DNA from: Ashinkailepas kermadecensis | Taxonomy: Eukaryota; Arthropoda; Thecostraca; Neolepadidae | DNA: 64,000 nucleotides | Direction of reading: 5' to 3' | Assembly (NCBI GenBank): GCA_034440615.1 | Contig: JAOTOM010004680.1 | Coordinates: 98,501 to 162,500 of the forward strand | In this document: in pieces, positions 36,969-48,700 of the stretch | Position numbering within the stretch: the first letter of the stretch is position 1 | Layout: each line of letters opens with the position of its first letter | Translations under genes and position numbers: made by a program | Notes under the pieces: model-generated | What the model was told of the DNA's origin: nothing | The model's database searches: none | The model's input: the letters and a program-made list of their open reading frames with translations, nothing else

Positions 36969-39900
36969 CTGGTTCTGATCACGCAGATGGCGTCTGCTTC
37001 AGTTATCTGGTTCTGATCACGCAGATGGCGTCTGCTTCAGTTATCTGGTTCTCATCAGGCAGATGGCGTCTGCTTCAGTTATCTGGTTCTGATCACGCAG
37101 ATGGCGTCTGCTTCAGTTATCTGGTTCTCATCACGCAGATGGCGTCTGCTTCAGTTATCTGGTTCTGATCACGCAGATGGCGTCTGCTTCAGTTATCTGG
37201 TTCTCATCAGGCAGATGGCGTCTGCTTCAGTTATCTGGTTCTGATCACGCAGATGGCGTCTGCTTCAGTTATCTGGTTCTCATCAGGCAGATGGCGTCTG
37301 CTTCAGTTATCTGGTTCTCATCAGGCAGATGGCGTCTGCTTCAGTTATCTGGTTCTCATCAGGCAGATGGCGTCTGCTTCAGTTATCTGGTTCTGATCAC
37401 GCAGATGGCGTCTGCTTCAGTTATCTGGTTCTCATCAGGCAGATGGCGTCTGCTTCAGTTATCTGGTTCTGATCACGCAGATGGCGTCTGCTTCAGTTAT
37501 CTGGTTCTCATCAGGCAGATGGCGTCTGCTTCAGTTATCTGGTTCTCATCAGGCAGATGGCGTCTGCTTCAGTTATCTGGTTCTGATCACGCAGATGGCG
37601 TCTGCTTCAGTTATCTGGTTCTCATCACGCAGATGGCGTCTGCTTCAGTTATCTGGTTCTCATCACGCAGATGGCGTCTGCTTCAGTTATCTGGTTCTGA
37701 TCAGGCAGATGGCGTCTGCTTCAGTTATCTGGTTCTCATCAGGCAGATGGCGTCTGCTTCAGTTATCTGGTTCTCATCAGGCAGATGGCGTCTGCTTCAG
37801 TTATCTGGTTCTCATCAGGCAGATGGCGTCTGCTTCAGTTATCTGGTTCTCATCAGGCAGATGGCGTCTGCTTCAGTTATCTGGTTCTCATCAGGCAGAT
37901 GGCGTCTGCTTCAGTTATCTGGTTCTCATCAGGCAGATGGCGTCTGCTTCAGTTATCTGGTTCTCTCATCAGGCAGATGGCGTCTGCTTCAGTTATCTGG
38001 TTCTCATCAGGCAGATGGCGTCTGCTTCAGTTATCTGGTTCTGATCACGCAGATGGCGTCTGCTTCAGTTATCTGGTTCTGATCACGCAGATGGCGTCTG
38101 CTTCAGTTATCTGGTTCTCATCAGGCAGATGGCGTCTGCTTCAGTTATCTGGTTTTCAGGAGATGGTTTTGTTCTCATCAGGCAGATGGCGTCTGCTTCA
38201 GTTATCTGGTTCTCATCAGGCAGATGGCGTCTGCTTCAGTTATCTGGTTCTGATCACGCAGATGGCGTCTGCTTCAGTTATCTGGTTCTGATCACGCAGA
38301 TGGCGTCTGCTTCAGTTATCTGGTTCTGATCACGCAGATGGCGTCTGCTTCAGTTATCTGGTTCTCATCAGGCAGATGGCGTCTGCTTCAGTTATCTGGT
38401 TCTCATCAGGCAGATGGCGTCTGCTTCAGTTATCTGGTTCTCATCAGGCAGATGGCGTCTGCTTCAGTTATCTGGTTCTCATCAGGCAGATGGCGTCTGC
38501 TTCAGTTATCTGGTTCTGATCACGCAGATGGCGTCTGCTTCAGTTATCTGGTTCTCATCACGCAGATGGCGTCTGCTTCAGTTATCTGGTTCTCATCACG
38601 CAGATGGCGTCTGCTTCAGTTATCTGGTTCTGATCACGCAGATGGCGTCTGCTTCAGTTATCTGGTTCTGATCACGCAGATGGCGTCTGCTTCAGTTATC
38701 TGGTTCTCATCAGGCAGATGGCGTCTGCTTCAGTTATCTGGTTCTCATCAGGCAGATGGCGTCTGCTTCAGTTATCTGGTTCTCATCAGGCAGATGGCGT
38801 CTGCTTCAGTTATCTGGTTCTCATCAGGCAGATGGCGTCTGCTTCAGTTATCTGGTTCTGATCAGGCAGATGGCGTCTGCTTCAGTTATCTGGTTCTCAT
38901 CAGGCAGATGGCGTCTGCTTCAGTTATCTGGTTCTCATCAGGCAGATGGCGTCTGCTTCAGTTATCTGGTTCTGATCAGGCAGATGGCGTCTGCTTCAGT
39001 TATCTGGTTCTGATCAGGCAGATGGCGTCTGCTTCAGTTATCTGGTTCTGATCACGCAGATGGCGTCTGCTTCAGTTATCTGGTTCTGATCACGCAGATG
39101 GCGTCTGCTTCAGTTATCTGGTTCTGATCACGCAGATGGCGTCTGCTTCAGTTATCTGGTTCTGATCAGGCAGATGGCGTCTGCTTCAGTTATCTGGTTC
39201 TGATCAGGCAGATGGCGTCTGCTTCAGTTATCTGGTTCTGATCACGCAGATGGCGTCTGCTTCAGTTATCTGGTTCTCATCACGCAGATGGCGTCTGCTT
39301 CAGTTATCTGGTTCTGATCAGGCAGATGGCGTCTGCTTCAGTTATCTGGTTCTGATCACGCAGATGGCGTCTGCTTCAGTTATCTGGTTCTCATCAGGCA
39401 GATGGCGTCTGCTTCAGTTATCTGGTTCTCATCACGCAGATGGCGTCTGCTTCAGTTATCTGGTTCTGATCAGGCAGATGGCGTCTGCTTCAGTTATCTG
39501 GTTCTGATCAGGCAGATGGCGTCTGCTTCAGTTATCTGGTTCTCATCAGGCAGATGGCGTCTGCTTCAGTTATCTGGTTCTGATCACGCAGATGGCGTCT
39601 GCTTCAGTTATCTGGTTCTCATCACGCAGATGGCGTCTGCTTCAGTTATCTGGTTCTCATCAGCATGTTTCTCATCACGCAGATGGCGTCTGCTTCAGTT
39701 ATCTGGTTCTCATCAGGCAGATGGCGTCTGCTTCAGTTATCTGTTTAGTTCTCATCACGCAGATGGCGTCTGCTTCAGTTATCTGGTTCTCATCACGCAG
39801 ATGGCGTCTGCTTCAGTTATCTGGTTCTCATCAGGCAGATGGCGTCTGCTTCAGTTATCTGGTTCTCATCAGGCAGATGGCGTCTGCTTCAGTTATCTGG

Positions 39901-40802
39901 TTCTCATCACGCAGATGGCGTCTGCTTCAGTTATCTGGTTCTCATCAGGCAGATGGCGTCTGCTTCAGTTATCTGGTTCTCATCACGCAGATGGCGTCTG
40001 CTTCAGTTATCTGGTTCTGATCACGCAGATGGCGTCTGCTTCAGTTATCTGGTTCTGATCACGGCAGATGGCGTCTGCTTCAGTTATCTGGTTCTCATCA
40101 CGCAGATGGCGTCTGCTTCAGTTATCTGGTTCTCATCAGGCAGATGGCGTCTGCTTCAGTTATCTGGTTCTCATCAGGCAGATGGCGTCTGCTTCAGTTA
40201 TCTGGTTCTGATCACGCAGATGGCGTCTGCTTCAGTTATCTGTTTGTTCTCATCAGGCAGATGGCGTCTGCTTCAGTTATCTGGTTCTTTCATCAGGCAG
40301 ATGGCGTCTGCTTCAGTTATCTGGTTCTCATCAGGCAGATGGCGTCTGCTTCAGTTATCTGGTTCTCATCAGGCAGATGGCGTCTGCTTCAGTTATCTGG
40401 TTCTCATCACGCAGATGGCGTCTGCTTCAGTTATCTGGTTCTGATCACGCAGATGGCGTCTGCTTCAGTTATCTGGTTCTGATCACGCAGATGGCGTCTG
40501 CTTCAGTTATCTGGTATCTGTTCTCATCAGGCAGATGGCGTCTGCTTCAGTTATCTGGTTCTCATCAGGCAGATGGCGTCTGCTTTCAGGCAGATGGCGT
40601 CTGCTTCAGTTATCTGGTTCTGATCACGCAGATGGCGTCTGCTTCAGTTATCTGGTTCTCATCACGCAGATGGCGTCTGCTTCAGTTATCTGGTTCTCAT
40701 CACGCAGATGGCGTCTGCTTCAGTTATCTGGTTCTCATCAGGCAGATGGCGTCTGCTTCAGTTATCTGGTTCTCATCAGGCAGATGGCGTCTGCTTCAGT
40801 TG
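36969..40802. repeat. 38-bp minisatellite, about 100 copies
   Basis: The unit is GGTTCTGATCACGCAGATGG followed by CGTCTGCTTCAGTTATCT. Two positions vary: TGATCA/TCATCA, and CACGCAG/CAGGCAG. All four combinations occur. The rest of the unit is almost invariant. A few junctions have small insertions or deletions, at about 37965, 38153, 39659, 39743, 40241, 40283, 40513 and 40585. All three plus-strand frames are open, because 38 is not a multiple of three and no frame contains a stop. The same 38-residue repeat therefore appears in every frame, and the 85-301 codon frames are artefacts. Confidence 0.98.
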
Positions 40803-41394
40803 ACAAACTTCCCGCCCGAGGCGCTCGGAGCGAAAGCCAATCATGGACCTCATCAGCTAATTAAGGTTGACCGGTCTTGCGGGGAAGTGGTCGGGACGCA
40901 ACACGTGGTCACAGGGTACTGTCGTCATACAACGGCGCCGGCCGGCCGCTGAGACCGACTTGGCCGTCGGGCCGAGTTGGGCTAAACACGACGGGACTTG
41001 ACATGACATGACCGGATTGCCGCATCCACCGGCGACCAGTTGCCGTGACACTACAAGGCCCAGCAGACTGGATGCGTCGTAAAGGCACCCGCGGACTCAT
41101 TGCAGCTCCGCGGTGTCTGATTGCCTGCAGTGTCGGTGCAGTTAACTGCGTGTTCACACTTGCCCCTTCGGCGTTGGAAGAGTGGCCTGCAGCTGCGGTC
41201 GGCGTCACTCAGCTGACCAGGGTTGGAGCTGCCACTGCGCCGCCTGCAGTCCAGCGCTCCGCTACCGGCGTGTTGATTCAACGTTCCACTATGCGTCCAA
41301 ATTGAGTGAGAAATAAACACCTATGGCCAATGTGCCGACTTCACGACTTGGGATTGTGATGCAGAAAGTCCCTATTGCGATGTGTGATGATGCA
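40803..41394. other. Spacer, nothing recognised
   Basis: GC-moderate sequence between two large arrays, with no supported gene. Confidence 0.45.
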
Positions 41395-42693
41395 ATGGTG
41401 TGATGGTGTGGTGGTGTGATGATGTGGTGGTGTGGTGGTGTGGTGGTGTGGTGGTGTGGTGGTGTGATGGTGTGATGGTGTGATGGTGTGGTGGTGTGAT
41501 GGTGTGGTGGTGTGGTGGTGTGATGGTGTGGTGGTGTGGTGGTGTGGTGGTGTGGTGGTGTGGTGGTGTGATGGTGTGATGGTGTGATCGTGTGATGGTA
41601 TGGTAGTGTTGTGGTGTGATGGTGTGATGGTGTGATGGTGTAGTGGTGTGATGGTGTGGTTGTGTGCTGGTGTGGTGGTGTGGTGATGTGGTGGTGTGGT
41701 GGTGTGATGGTGTGGTGGTGTGGTGGTGTGATGGTGTGATGGTGTGATGATGTGGTAGTGTGGCGGTGTGATGGTGTGGTGGTGTGGTGGTGTGATGGTG
41801 TGGTGGTGTGGTGGTGTGGTGGTGTGATGGTGTGATGGTATGGTGGTGTGGTGGTGTGATGGTGTGATGGTGTGGTGGTGTGGTGGTTTCATGGTGTGAT
41901 GGTGTGGTGGTGTGATGGTGTGGTGGTGTGGTGGTGTGAAGGTGTGGTGGTGTAATGGTGTGGTGGTGTGATGGTGTGATGGTGTGGTGGTGTGGTGGTG
42001 TGGTGGTGTGATGGTGTGATGGTGTGATAGTGTGGTGGTGTGGTGGTGTGGTGGTGTGATGGTGTGGTGGTGTGGTGGTGTGATGGTGTGGTGGTGTGGT
42101 GGTGTGATGGTGTAATGGTGTGGTGGTGTGGTGCTGTGATGGTGTGGTGGTGTGGTGTTGTGGTGGTGTGGTGGTGTGGTGGTGTGGTTGTGTGGTGGTG
42201 TGATGATGTGGTGGTGTGGTGGTGTGGTGGTGTGGTGATGTGGTGGTGTGGTGGTGTGATGGTGTGGTGGTGTGATGGTGTGGTGGTGTGGTGGTGTGAT
42301 GGTGTGATGGTGTGGTGGTGTGACGATGTGGTGGTGTGGTGGTGTGATGGTGTGATGGTGTGGAGGTGTGGTGGTGTGATGGTGTGGTGGTGAATGCTGT
42401 GATGGTACGGTGATGTGATGGCGTGGTGGTGTGGTGGTGTGGTGGTGTGGTGGTGTGGTGATGTGGTGGTGTGGTGGTGTGGTGGTGTGATGGTGTGATG
42501 GTGTGGTGGTGAATGGTGTGATGGTGTGGTGGTGTGGTGTTGTGATGGTGTGATGGTGTGGTGGTGAATGGTGTGATGATGTGGTGGTGTGATGGTGTGG
42601 TGGTGTGGTGGTGTGATGGTGTGATGGTGTGGTGGTGAATGGTGTGATTGTGTGGTGGTGTGATGGTGTGATGGTGTGATGGTGTGATGGTGT
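41395..42693. repeat. 8-bp array (GGTGTGRT), about 160 copies
   Basis: Units differ mainly at one site, GTGATGGT or GTGGTGGT. Rare other substitutions occur, and four short GTGAATGGTG interruptions lie at about 42391, 42511, 42567 and 42637. The 463- and 300-codon minus-strand frames are His/Thr/Pro translations of this array. Confidence 0.97.
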
Positions 42694-42925
42694 TTTCTCA
42701 CCTGATGCAGAGCACGATGTAGTTCCATGCAACTCTCCGGCATGCAGGGCAACGTGGACCGTCCGAATCCCAATGCATGGTCAGTCTCCACATGCCTGTG
42801 AAAATCATCCGAAACGTATGTGCCAACCGCCTCACGTTGGACTGTTCGTCGTGCGTCGCGGTCCCTGGACGTGGCGAGTTTGACACCACGACTGGGGAGG
42901 GTGCGCGCGTGCCGTCACTGCTGAC
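42694..42925. other. Short spacer
   Basis: No gene is recognised. Confidence 0.4.
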
Positions 42926-43320
42926 CAGACCGCCAGACCGCCAGACCGCCAGACCGCCAGACCGCCGGACCGCCGGCCAGCCGGCCAGCCGGCCAGCCGA
43001 CCTCCTGACCTGCCGCTCCCACGTGGACTCGCGGTGAAATTGTTGATCTGGTGGCGCTGTCTCCCAGCAGGCAGCTCAGCCAGGTTACTAGTCATTCACA
43101 CGCGCGCGCCCTGACAACAGAAGTCAGTCATCACTTCGACCGGGTCGGCACGGTCCCAGTCTGGTCCCGGTCCAGGTCATGGCCCGGTTGGGTCCCGGTC
43201 AGATCCCAGTCCCGGTCATGGCCATGTCATGGCCCGGTCAGGTCCCAGTCAAAACCCAGTCAAAACCCAGTCCCAGTCCCGGTCCCGGTCCCGGTTCCGG
43301 TCTGGTCCAGGTCCGGTTGG
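42926..43320. repeat. CAGACCGC 8-bp run and CCCGGTCC-rich minisatellite
   Basis: CCAGACCG repeats about six times at 42926-42966 and grades into CCGGCCAG repeats to about 43000. A second tract at 43140-43320 repeats GGTCCCGGTC, GTCCCAGTC and AAAACCCAGTC units irregularly. Confidence 0.85.
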
Positions 43321-43829
43321 TGGCCTGCGTGTCGCGTAGTGCTCGCAGTCTCTCCGCTCGAGCCACTGGCGCCGACGACCTCGTGCTCCAAGACAGCGCC
43401 ATCCGTTGTCGGTCACCGATCCGATCCGTTCGCACCCATCGCCGCCGGCACTGGCTATTTGCATAGACTTGGCCGATAATAATGGGTTGTCAGTACTGAA
43501 CATTATTCGGATTTTCCCGCAAACCAGGCGTCGTGCATCCTAATCGACGCATTTATATATTCATCACGTGCGCTGAGGATCCTCCGTTCAGAAGATTGAA
43601 TTGTAGCGTGCATTGCATACTCGTGCCTACGAATGGCTTTTCGTCAAGATTTGGCTACGAATGATTGCGGCCTTGGGTGTGTCTGGTGGTTGGCATCGAC
43701 ACATCGACACATGTGTGCGGCCTGTGGTCTGTCGCCAGTCCACAACCTCGTCATCTACTCGGCCGTCGTCGACCGGTACACCTGAATGGCTTGTGGTCTG
43801 TCGTCAGTATCGCCTCCTCCTCTGCTGTA
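43321..43829. other. Spacer, nothing recognised
   Basis: No supported feature. Confidence 0.4.
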
Positions 43830-44545
43830 CTATAAGAACACCTGTGTGGCCTGCCACCTGTTGTCATCAGTCCATGCTTCATCCCTTCTCCTGTGTTGCT
43901 GTGACACCGGTGCACCTGTGTGGCCTGCCACCTGTCATCAGTACATGCTTCATCCATTCTTCTGTGTTGCTGTGGCACCGGTGCACCTGTGTGTATGGCC
44001 TCCCACCTGTCATCAGTCCATGCTTCATCCCCTCTCCTGTATTGCTGTGGCACCGGTGCACCTGTTTGGCCTGCCACCTCTCGTCAGTCCATGCTTCATC
44101 CCCTCTCCTGTATTGCTGTGGCACCGGTGCACCTGTGTGGCCTGCCACCTGTCATCAGTCCATGCTTCATCCATTCTTCTGTGTTGCTGTGGCACCGGTG
44201 CACCTGTGTGTGTGGCCGCCCACCTGTCATCAGTCCATGCTTCATCCCCTCTCCTGTATTGCTGTGGCACCGGTGACTGTGTGTGTGGCCTCCCACCTGT
44301 CATCAGTCATTTATCTCCTGTATTGCTTGGTCCTTCTCCCTCTCTCTTCCCTTTATTGCTGTGGCACCGGTGCACCTGTTTGGCCTGCCACCTCTCGTCA
44401 GTCCATGCTTCATCCCCTCTCCTGTATTGCTGTGGCACCGGTGCACCTGTTTGGCCTGCCACCTCTCGTCAGTCCATGCTTCATCCCCTCTCCTGTATTG
44501 CTGTGGCACCGGTGCACCTGTGTGGCCTGCCACCTGTCACCAGTC
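43830..44545. repeat. 71-bp minisatellite, about ten copies
   Basis: Units run GTGGCCTGCCACCTGTCATC, AGTCCATGCTTCATCCC, CTCTCCTGTATTGCTGTGG and CACCGGTGCACCTGT. The palindrome GCACCGGTGC occurs in each full unit. Variants include CCACCTCTCGTC and a CATTCTTCTGTGTTG version, and one unit near 44310-44350 is disrupted. The 434- and 267-codon plus-strand frames are translations of this array. Confidence 0.95.
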
Positions 44546-45321
44546 CATGCCCGTCCGCTTCTGGCCCGTGCAGCCACACGGCACCCTAATGCGGCACTAA
44601 TGACGCGGCCGCGGCCACCATGCCTGCTCCGCGCCGCGGTCACCGACTCAATCAGCCAGCAACTAATGAAACTCGGCGGTCCAGCACGCCATCAGCCAGG
44701 CCCGCTCCCGGCTAACTGCTGGCCAGCAGTGGTGCAGAGTCAGGGTCGCTGGGTCAGGGCGACACCACCCACCACTGCACCTGTCGCTGCACCTATCGCT
44801 TCATCTGTCCCTGTCCCTGTTGCTGCACAGGTGCAGGGATGGCCCTGCACCTGTCGCTGCACCTATCGCTACACCTATGGCTCGTCTGTCGCTGTCTGCT
44901 CCACCTATGTATACTAGTAAATACACTGTCCTTATATATTCAAACAAACGATTGTCACAATGGTAATTCTTACTGCCTAATGTGTTGAAAAGGTGAGATG
45001 ATTTATATGTTCGGCTTTCGCCTGGACCACTGGCTTTAATGCAACGCGAGTGCAATTGTCTGTGTCTTCTTAGCATTGTGAACAAACGAGCTGCCATATG
45101 ATTACCAACATACTGACCTTTCCAAGATATATAATATCTTTGAGAATTAAAGTTTCGATAGTACTTTATCTGAAGCTGTGAAAGGGTGCCATTCGTGTTT
45201 TAATATGCATCACATTCGTCAAGGCATGCAGTCGACAGCCGATACTGATGATTGCGGCGGTCGCCTCGACGAGTTCAGAGAGAAAGCTTCTGTCACGCAC
45301 GAGCATGTGGCAACACGAGCA
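44546..45321. other. Spacer, nothing recognised
   Basis: A CACCTGTCGCTGCACCTATC-like motif is repeated near 44780-44880. Otherwise nothing is supported. Confidence 0.45.
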
Positions 45322-45537
45322 GATCGCCTGTGGAAGGGCGGCAGCTGGACAAGACTGGACGGCCACGGCAGCTACCAGGCCGTGATCGCGCCAGATCGCC
45401 TGTGGCAGGGCGGCAGCTGGACAAGACTGGACGGCCACGGCAGCTCCCAGGCCGTGGTCGCGCCAGATCGCCTGTGGAAGGGCGGCAGCTGGACAAGACT
45501 GGACGGCCACGGCAGCTCCCAGGCCGTGGTCGCGCAG
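45322..45537. repeat. 72-bp tandem repeat, three copies
   Basis: GATCGCCTGTGG recurs at 45322, 45394 and 45466. CCACGG and CCGTGG form a 6-base inverted repeat in each unit. Because 72 is a multiple of three, one frame repeats a 24-residue motif (RLWKGGSWTRLDGHGSSQAV type). Neighbouring sequence does not support a gene. Confidence 0.93.
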
Positions 45538-46151
45538 ATCTGGTCGCGTCCCACTGCAGTTCGATGTTGGGTATTGCCATAGGCGAAGCTCGGCGCTCGG
45601 AGCAATCGCGTCTCATTTGAATCTGCCCCTCCCCCACGGGTGCATCAGTTGCTCAGAAATTGCATCAGTTGCTCGTCGCGGTCACGGTGTATTGAGAAAA
45701 CTGCGTGTTGTTAGAGCGTGTCCAAGCCGTTTTCAAAATTCGGTCCGTTGACAGCCTTCTGTGCGCATCCTAATTCGTAACGAATATGTCCACGCCACAG
45801 CTATAACCACTGCACACTATCAGCTATAACCATGCAACGGCACACAAGCGTATCGTCTGTTGAAGCCCTGCCAACTGACCAGCACACAAATATCCAGTCA
45901 AAATACAAATATTTAAATATGTTTGTGTATCGCCAGACTAAGTCAAGCTTGTGGATTGTTGTGGCAGCTGCACATTGTAGCATCATGTCATATTTTACTT
46001 CATTTGTTGAAGATCAGAAGTCACGACTGATTTAAGGAGATCTCGCCGACAGGTGGTGGGGAGCGTGAGGTCCATTTCCAGGGAGCTTGGTGTCCAACCG
46101 GAAGGTTAATTAAGAGCCGCGGAATTTGTTACAATTGAGAATAACAAACAA
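45538..46151. other. Spacer, nothing recognised
   Basis: No supported gene. A TTGCATCAGTTGCTC duplication occurs near 45640-45680. Confidence 0.45.
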
Positions 46152-46363
46152 CTAAAACTGGCACCTTGCTTGCTTTGCTTATTGGGTGGTTCACGACGCA
46201 CTTTATGCACATTCACGGCTAATGGCGCCGCCAGCACTGTTTCGCCGGTGGGCCGCGGGATTGGGAAATGTCCCGAGCGGTGCGAGTGTCGAACTCGGGA
46301 CCTTTGGTACTCAGAGCCCAACACCTTAACTACTCGGCCATCCCCGCACCTAAAACTGGCACC
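46152..46363 (-). mobile_element. tRNA-derived SINE with 14-bp target-site duplication
   Basis: The exact direct repeat CTAAAACTGGCACC flanks the element (46152-46165 and 46350-46363). Between them, on the minus strand, the element starts TGCGGGGATGGCCGAGTAGT (A box), has a B box GAGTTCGACAC, and ends with an AAGCAAAGCAAGCAA tail. A tRNA-Leu/Ser-like head, a simple-repeat tail and a variable-length target duplication are the hallmarks of LINE-mobilised SINE insertion. The 3' segment CATAAAGTGCGTCGTGAACC is shared with the copy at 19170-19345. The intact duplication marks this as the younger copy. Confidence 0.85.
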
Positions 46364-46829
46364 AAATATGTCGAAGTGCGTCCACGCGGACTTCCCTGTG
46401 ATCTTGCCGCATTGCCACACTTCTAACAATTTATTGTACATGTAAACATATGCGACATGATTCTGTCAGATCAAACACGCCGACCTGTGGTTGAAATCCA
46501 GTGTTTTTGTCGCCGCTACAACGTTCTGGACTCCAATGAATGTACTTGGCAATACAAAACAAATCACCATGCCATATGTTGATGGTCACGTCACGTGACT
46601 AAAGGCATGGCCCCGCGACGGTGCCCTGCACCGGCCAGTCGTGTCGACCTACACCGGCTGACCTGACCTGACCAGTCTCCGGCGTGCTCAGAGCAGATCA
46701 GGCGGCCACGCATGTCCGCAGCGGCCGGCTGCCTTCTGACCGGGCCGGTCCGGTCAGGTGTTGTCTGTGCCGTGACAGACTGGGCTCTCCCGAGCTGGGC
46801 TGGGCGGCGGATACAGTCTTGGTGCTCAG
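46364..46829. other. Spacer, nothing recognised
   Basis: No supported feature. Confidence 0.4.
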
Positions 46830-47215
46830 ATACGAACTGGGCGTCCAGATTCGGCCTGTGCACCCAGATACGGACTGGGCGCCCAAATATGGCCTGGGCA
46901 CCCACATACGACCTGGGAGCCGGATGCATTCGGGGCGCCTAGATACGACCTGAGCACCCAGATAGAGGCGCCCAAATACGGTCTGGGTACCCAGACATGG
47001 TGGGCGCCCGTGTACGGCCCCCAGTACAGGTACGATCTCGGCGGCCCAATGCGGTCCCGGCGCCGGGCGGCAGCATGGGCGCCAAGATGTGGCCCGTGCA
47101 TCCAGATGTGGTCCCAGGTGTGGTACAGCTCCCGGATGCGGTCTGGGCGCTCAGATAGGCCCATTTCCCAGATACAGCCTGGGTGCCCAGATAGGGCGGT
47201 CGCCCGGTCTCTGCC
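46830..47215. repeat. Degenerate GCCCAGATACGGCCTGGG-type minisatellite
   Basis: A unit of about 15-18 bases (CCCAGATACG + GCCTGGGCG) recurs with many substitutions over nearly 400 bases. Frames on both strands follow it. Confidence 0.8.
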
Positions 47216-47344
47216 CGACAGCACGCGGCTTGAGCGTGTCACATTTGCCGCCAATGTGCCGGTTGTCGCCAGATGAGTCGGCCCGCCGGTCTCTGCTCCC
47301 GGCTGATAGCGTGTATTTCACCCGGAAGACGTGTCTGGATCGCC

Positions 47345-47485
47345 GCAGTACGGTCGGGGGTTTGGCGACGGTCGGAGGTCGGAGAAGCAGTACGGTCGGA
47401 GGTTTGGCGACGGTCGGAGGTCGGAGAAGCAGTACAGTCGGAGGTTTGGCGACGGTCGGAGGTCGGAGTAACAGTACGCTCGAAG
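47345..47485. repeat. 42-bp tandem repeat, three copies
   Basis: GTACGGTCGGAGGTTTGGCG + ACGGTCGGAGGTCGGAGAAG, with one or two substitutions per copy. Because 42 is a multiple of three, plus-strand frames stay open. Confidence 0.92.
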
Positions 47486-48449
47486 GTTTGGCGTCAGCAA
47501 TTGTTCTCGGAGTCGGCGGTTACGGTGGGAGCGGGTTCGGACGCATTGGACTCCGTTTTGCATCCAATACAAATACCGGGAGACAGGCGCTGATGAATGA
47601 CAGTGAGCATTGGCAGGCTCCGCAGACCCCACTGAGATGTGCTTAGCCTGATGCTCTGAGCAGAATCGGTGTAAAATCTTGACACATTTTATTAGTTCTC
47701 GCAATACAGGAGAGGGCGGGGGCAGCATTTTGACCCCCATATTTTCGTTAGTTGGCTGAATTGCTAATGCAATTGCTTTTACAATTTGATATCCTTTCCG
47801 ACAATTGGTGAACGCACATCGTGCAAAAAAAGTTGAGTTCTAAGGTCTCAGACAGTGGAGCTGGAGTGAGTCAGGCGGGTCACGACCTCGCCCCAATGTG
47901 GATTTAGGTGTGGGTACCTTGAAACATTGTTCATCATCAAGTCATGCACGATATAGTCAGAAGTAAAACAGGGCTGCATAAACATATGATGCGAAGAAAG
48001 CAAACACAAAATGTGACCTTACTGGAACTTGAAGGAACTGGAAGAATATTTACTCCCGCATGGCTTTTTGTCTAAACAATGTGTGAAGGCCTGTAACACA
48101 TGCGGTGAAAGCTATGTCCTCTAAAGGTGTGCCGGGTTTCAACTTACTATCAGGTCATGTCACTGAGATGTGATCTGAAACGTCCCAACTGTTCATGCAT
48201 TCCGACGCTCTAGAGAGTGCCTATAGCGAACTAAAAATGGCTAAGCCACGGTACTTTTGTACGCCGAGTTCGTCCCTGATGTGACTTGGCTCCAGAAATA
48301 AGATTTTTTTGTTGGATTCATCAAAAGGTGTTTGGAGAAAGTGTTCCAAATAATGATATGTTTGTCTTTTTTTCGGAAATTATCGGAGGAAGGAAAACAT
48401 ATCGCTTGCTTCAGTGTTCATGTTTCTTTCGGGAAACTCATGTTTCCCG
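47486..48449. other. Spacer, nothing recognised
   Basis: No supported gene or repeat. Confidence 0.45.
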
Positions 48450-48700
48450 AGTATCGTCTGATTCGAAAAATTGTTATCTTCAACATCTTCACGTATTTCC
48501 AGGTAGTTGACCTTGACGGACTCGGTGACGGCGATTGCGCGTGTCACCTGTGCCAGACTATGTCTGCTGGAATGTTATCCATCTTGAAGCACGAAATGTC
48601 ATTTATTTTACAAGGGACCGGAAACTACGGCGAAGACAGATAGCTGACCGCACCCCGACATTGACTTGTTTAATCCGACTTGGAACGGAAGCCAAAAGAG
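48450..48700 (+). repeat. Diverged dispersed repeat, copy 2
   Basis: Second copy of the element at 32500-32760. Shared landmarks are GTAGTTGACCTTGAC, CTTGAAGCACGAAAT, ACTACGGCGA and CCGACTTGGAA. The frame through it (103 codons) does not match the frame in the other copy beyond chance. Confidence 0.6.

Noticed and set aside
37177..40952. Plus-strand frames up to 301 codons with a MASASVIWFSSGRW-type repeat
   Set aside because: The same 38-residue repeat appears in all three frames because the 38-bp unit has no plus-strand stops, so it carries no coding signal.
41341..42791. 463- and 300-codon His/Thr/Pro-rich minus-strand frames
   Set aside because: Translation of the 8-bp array. The flanks do not resemble a metal-binding or secreted protein.
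43613..44917. 434-codon plus-strand frame rich in Cys, His and Pro
   Set aside because: Mostly the 71-bp minisatellite read through. Neighbouring frames on both strands are also open.
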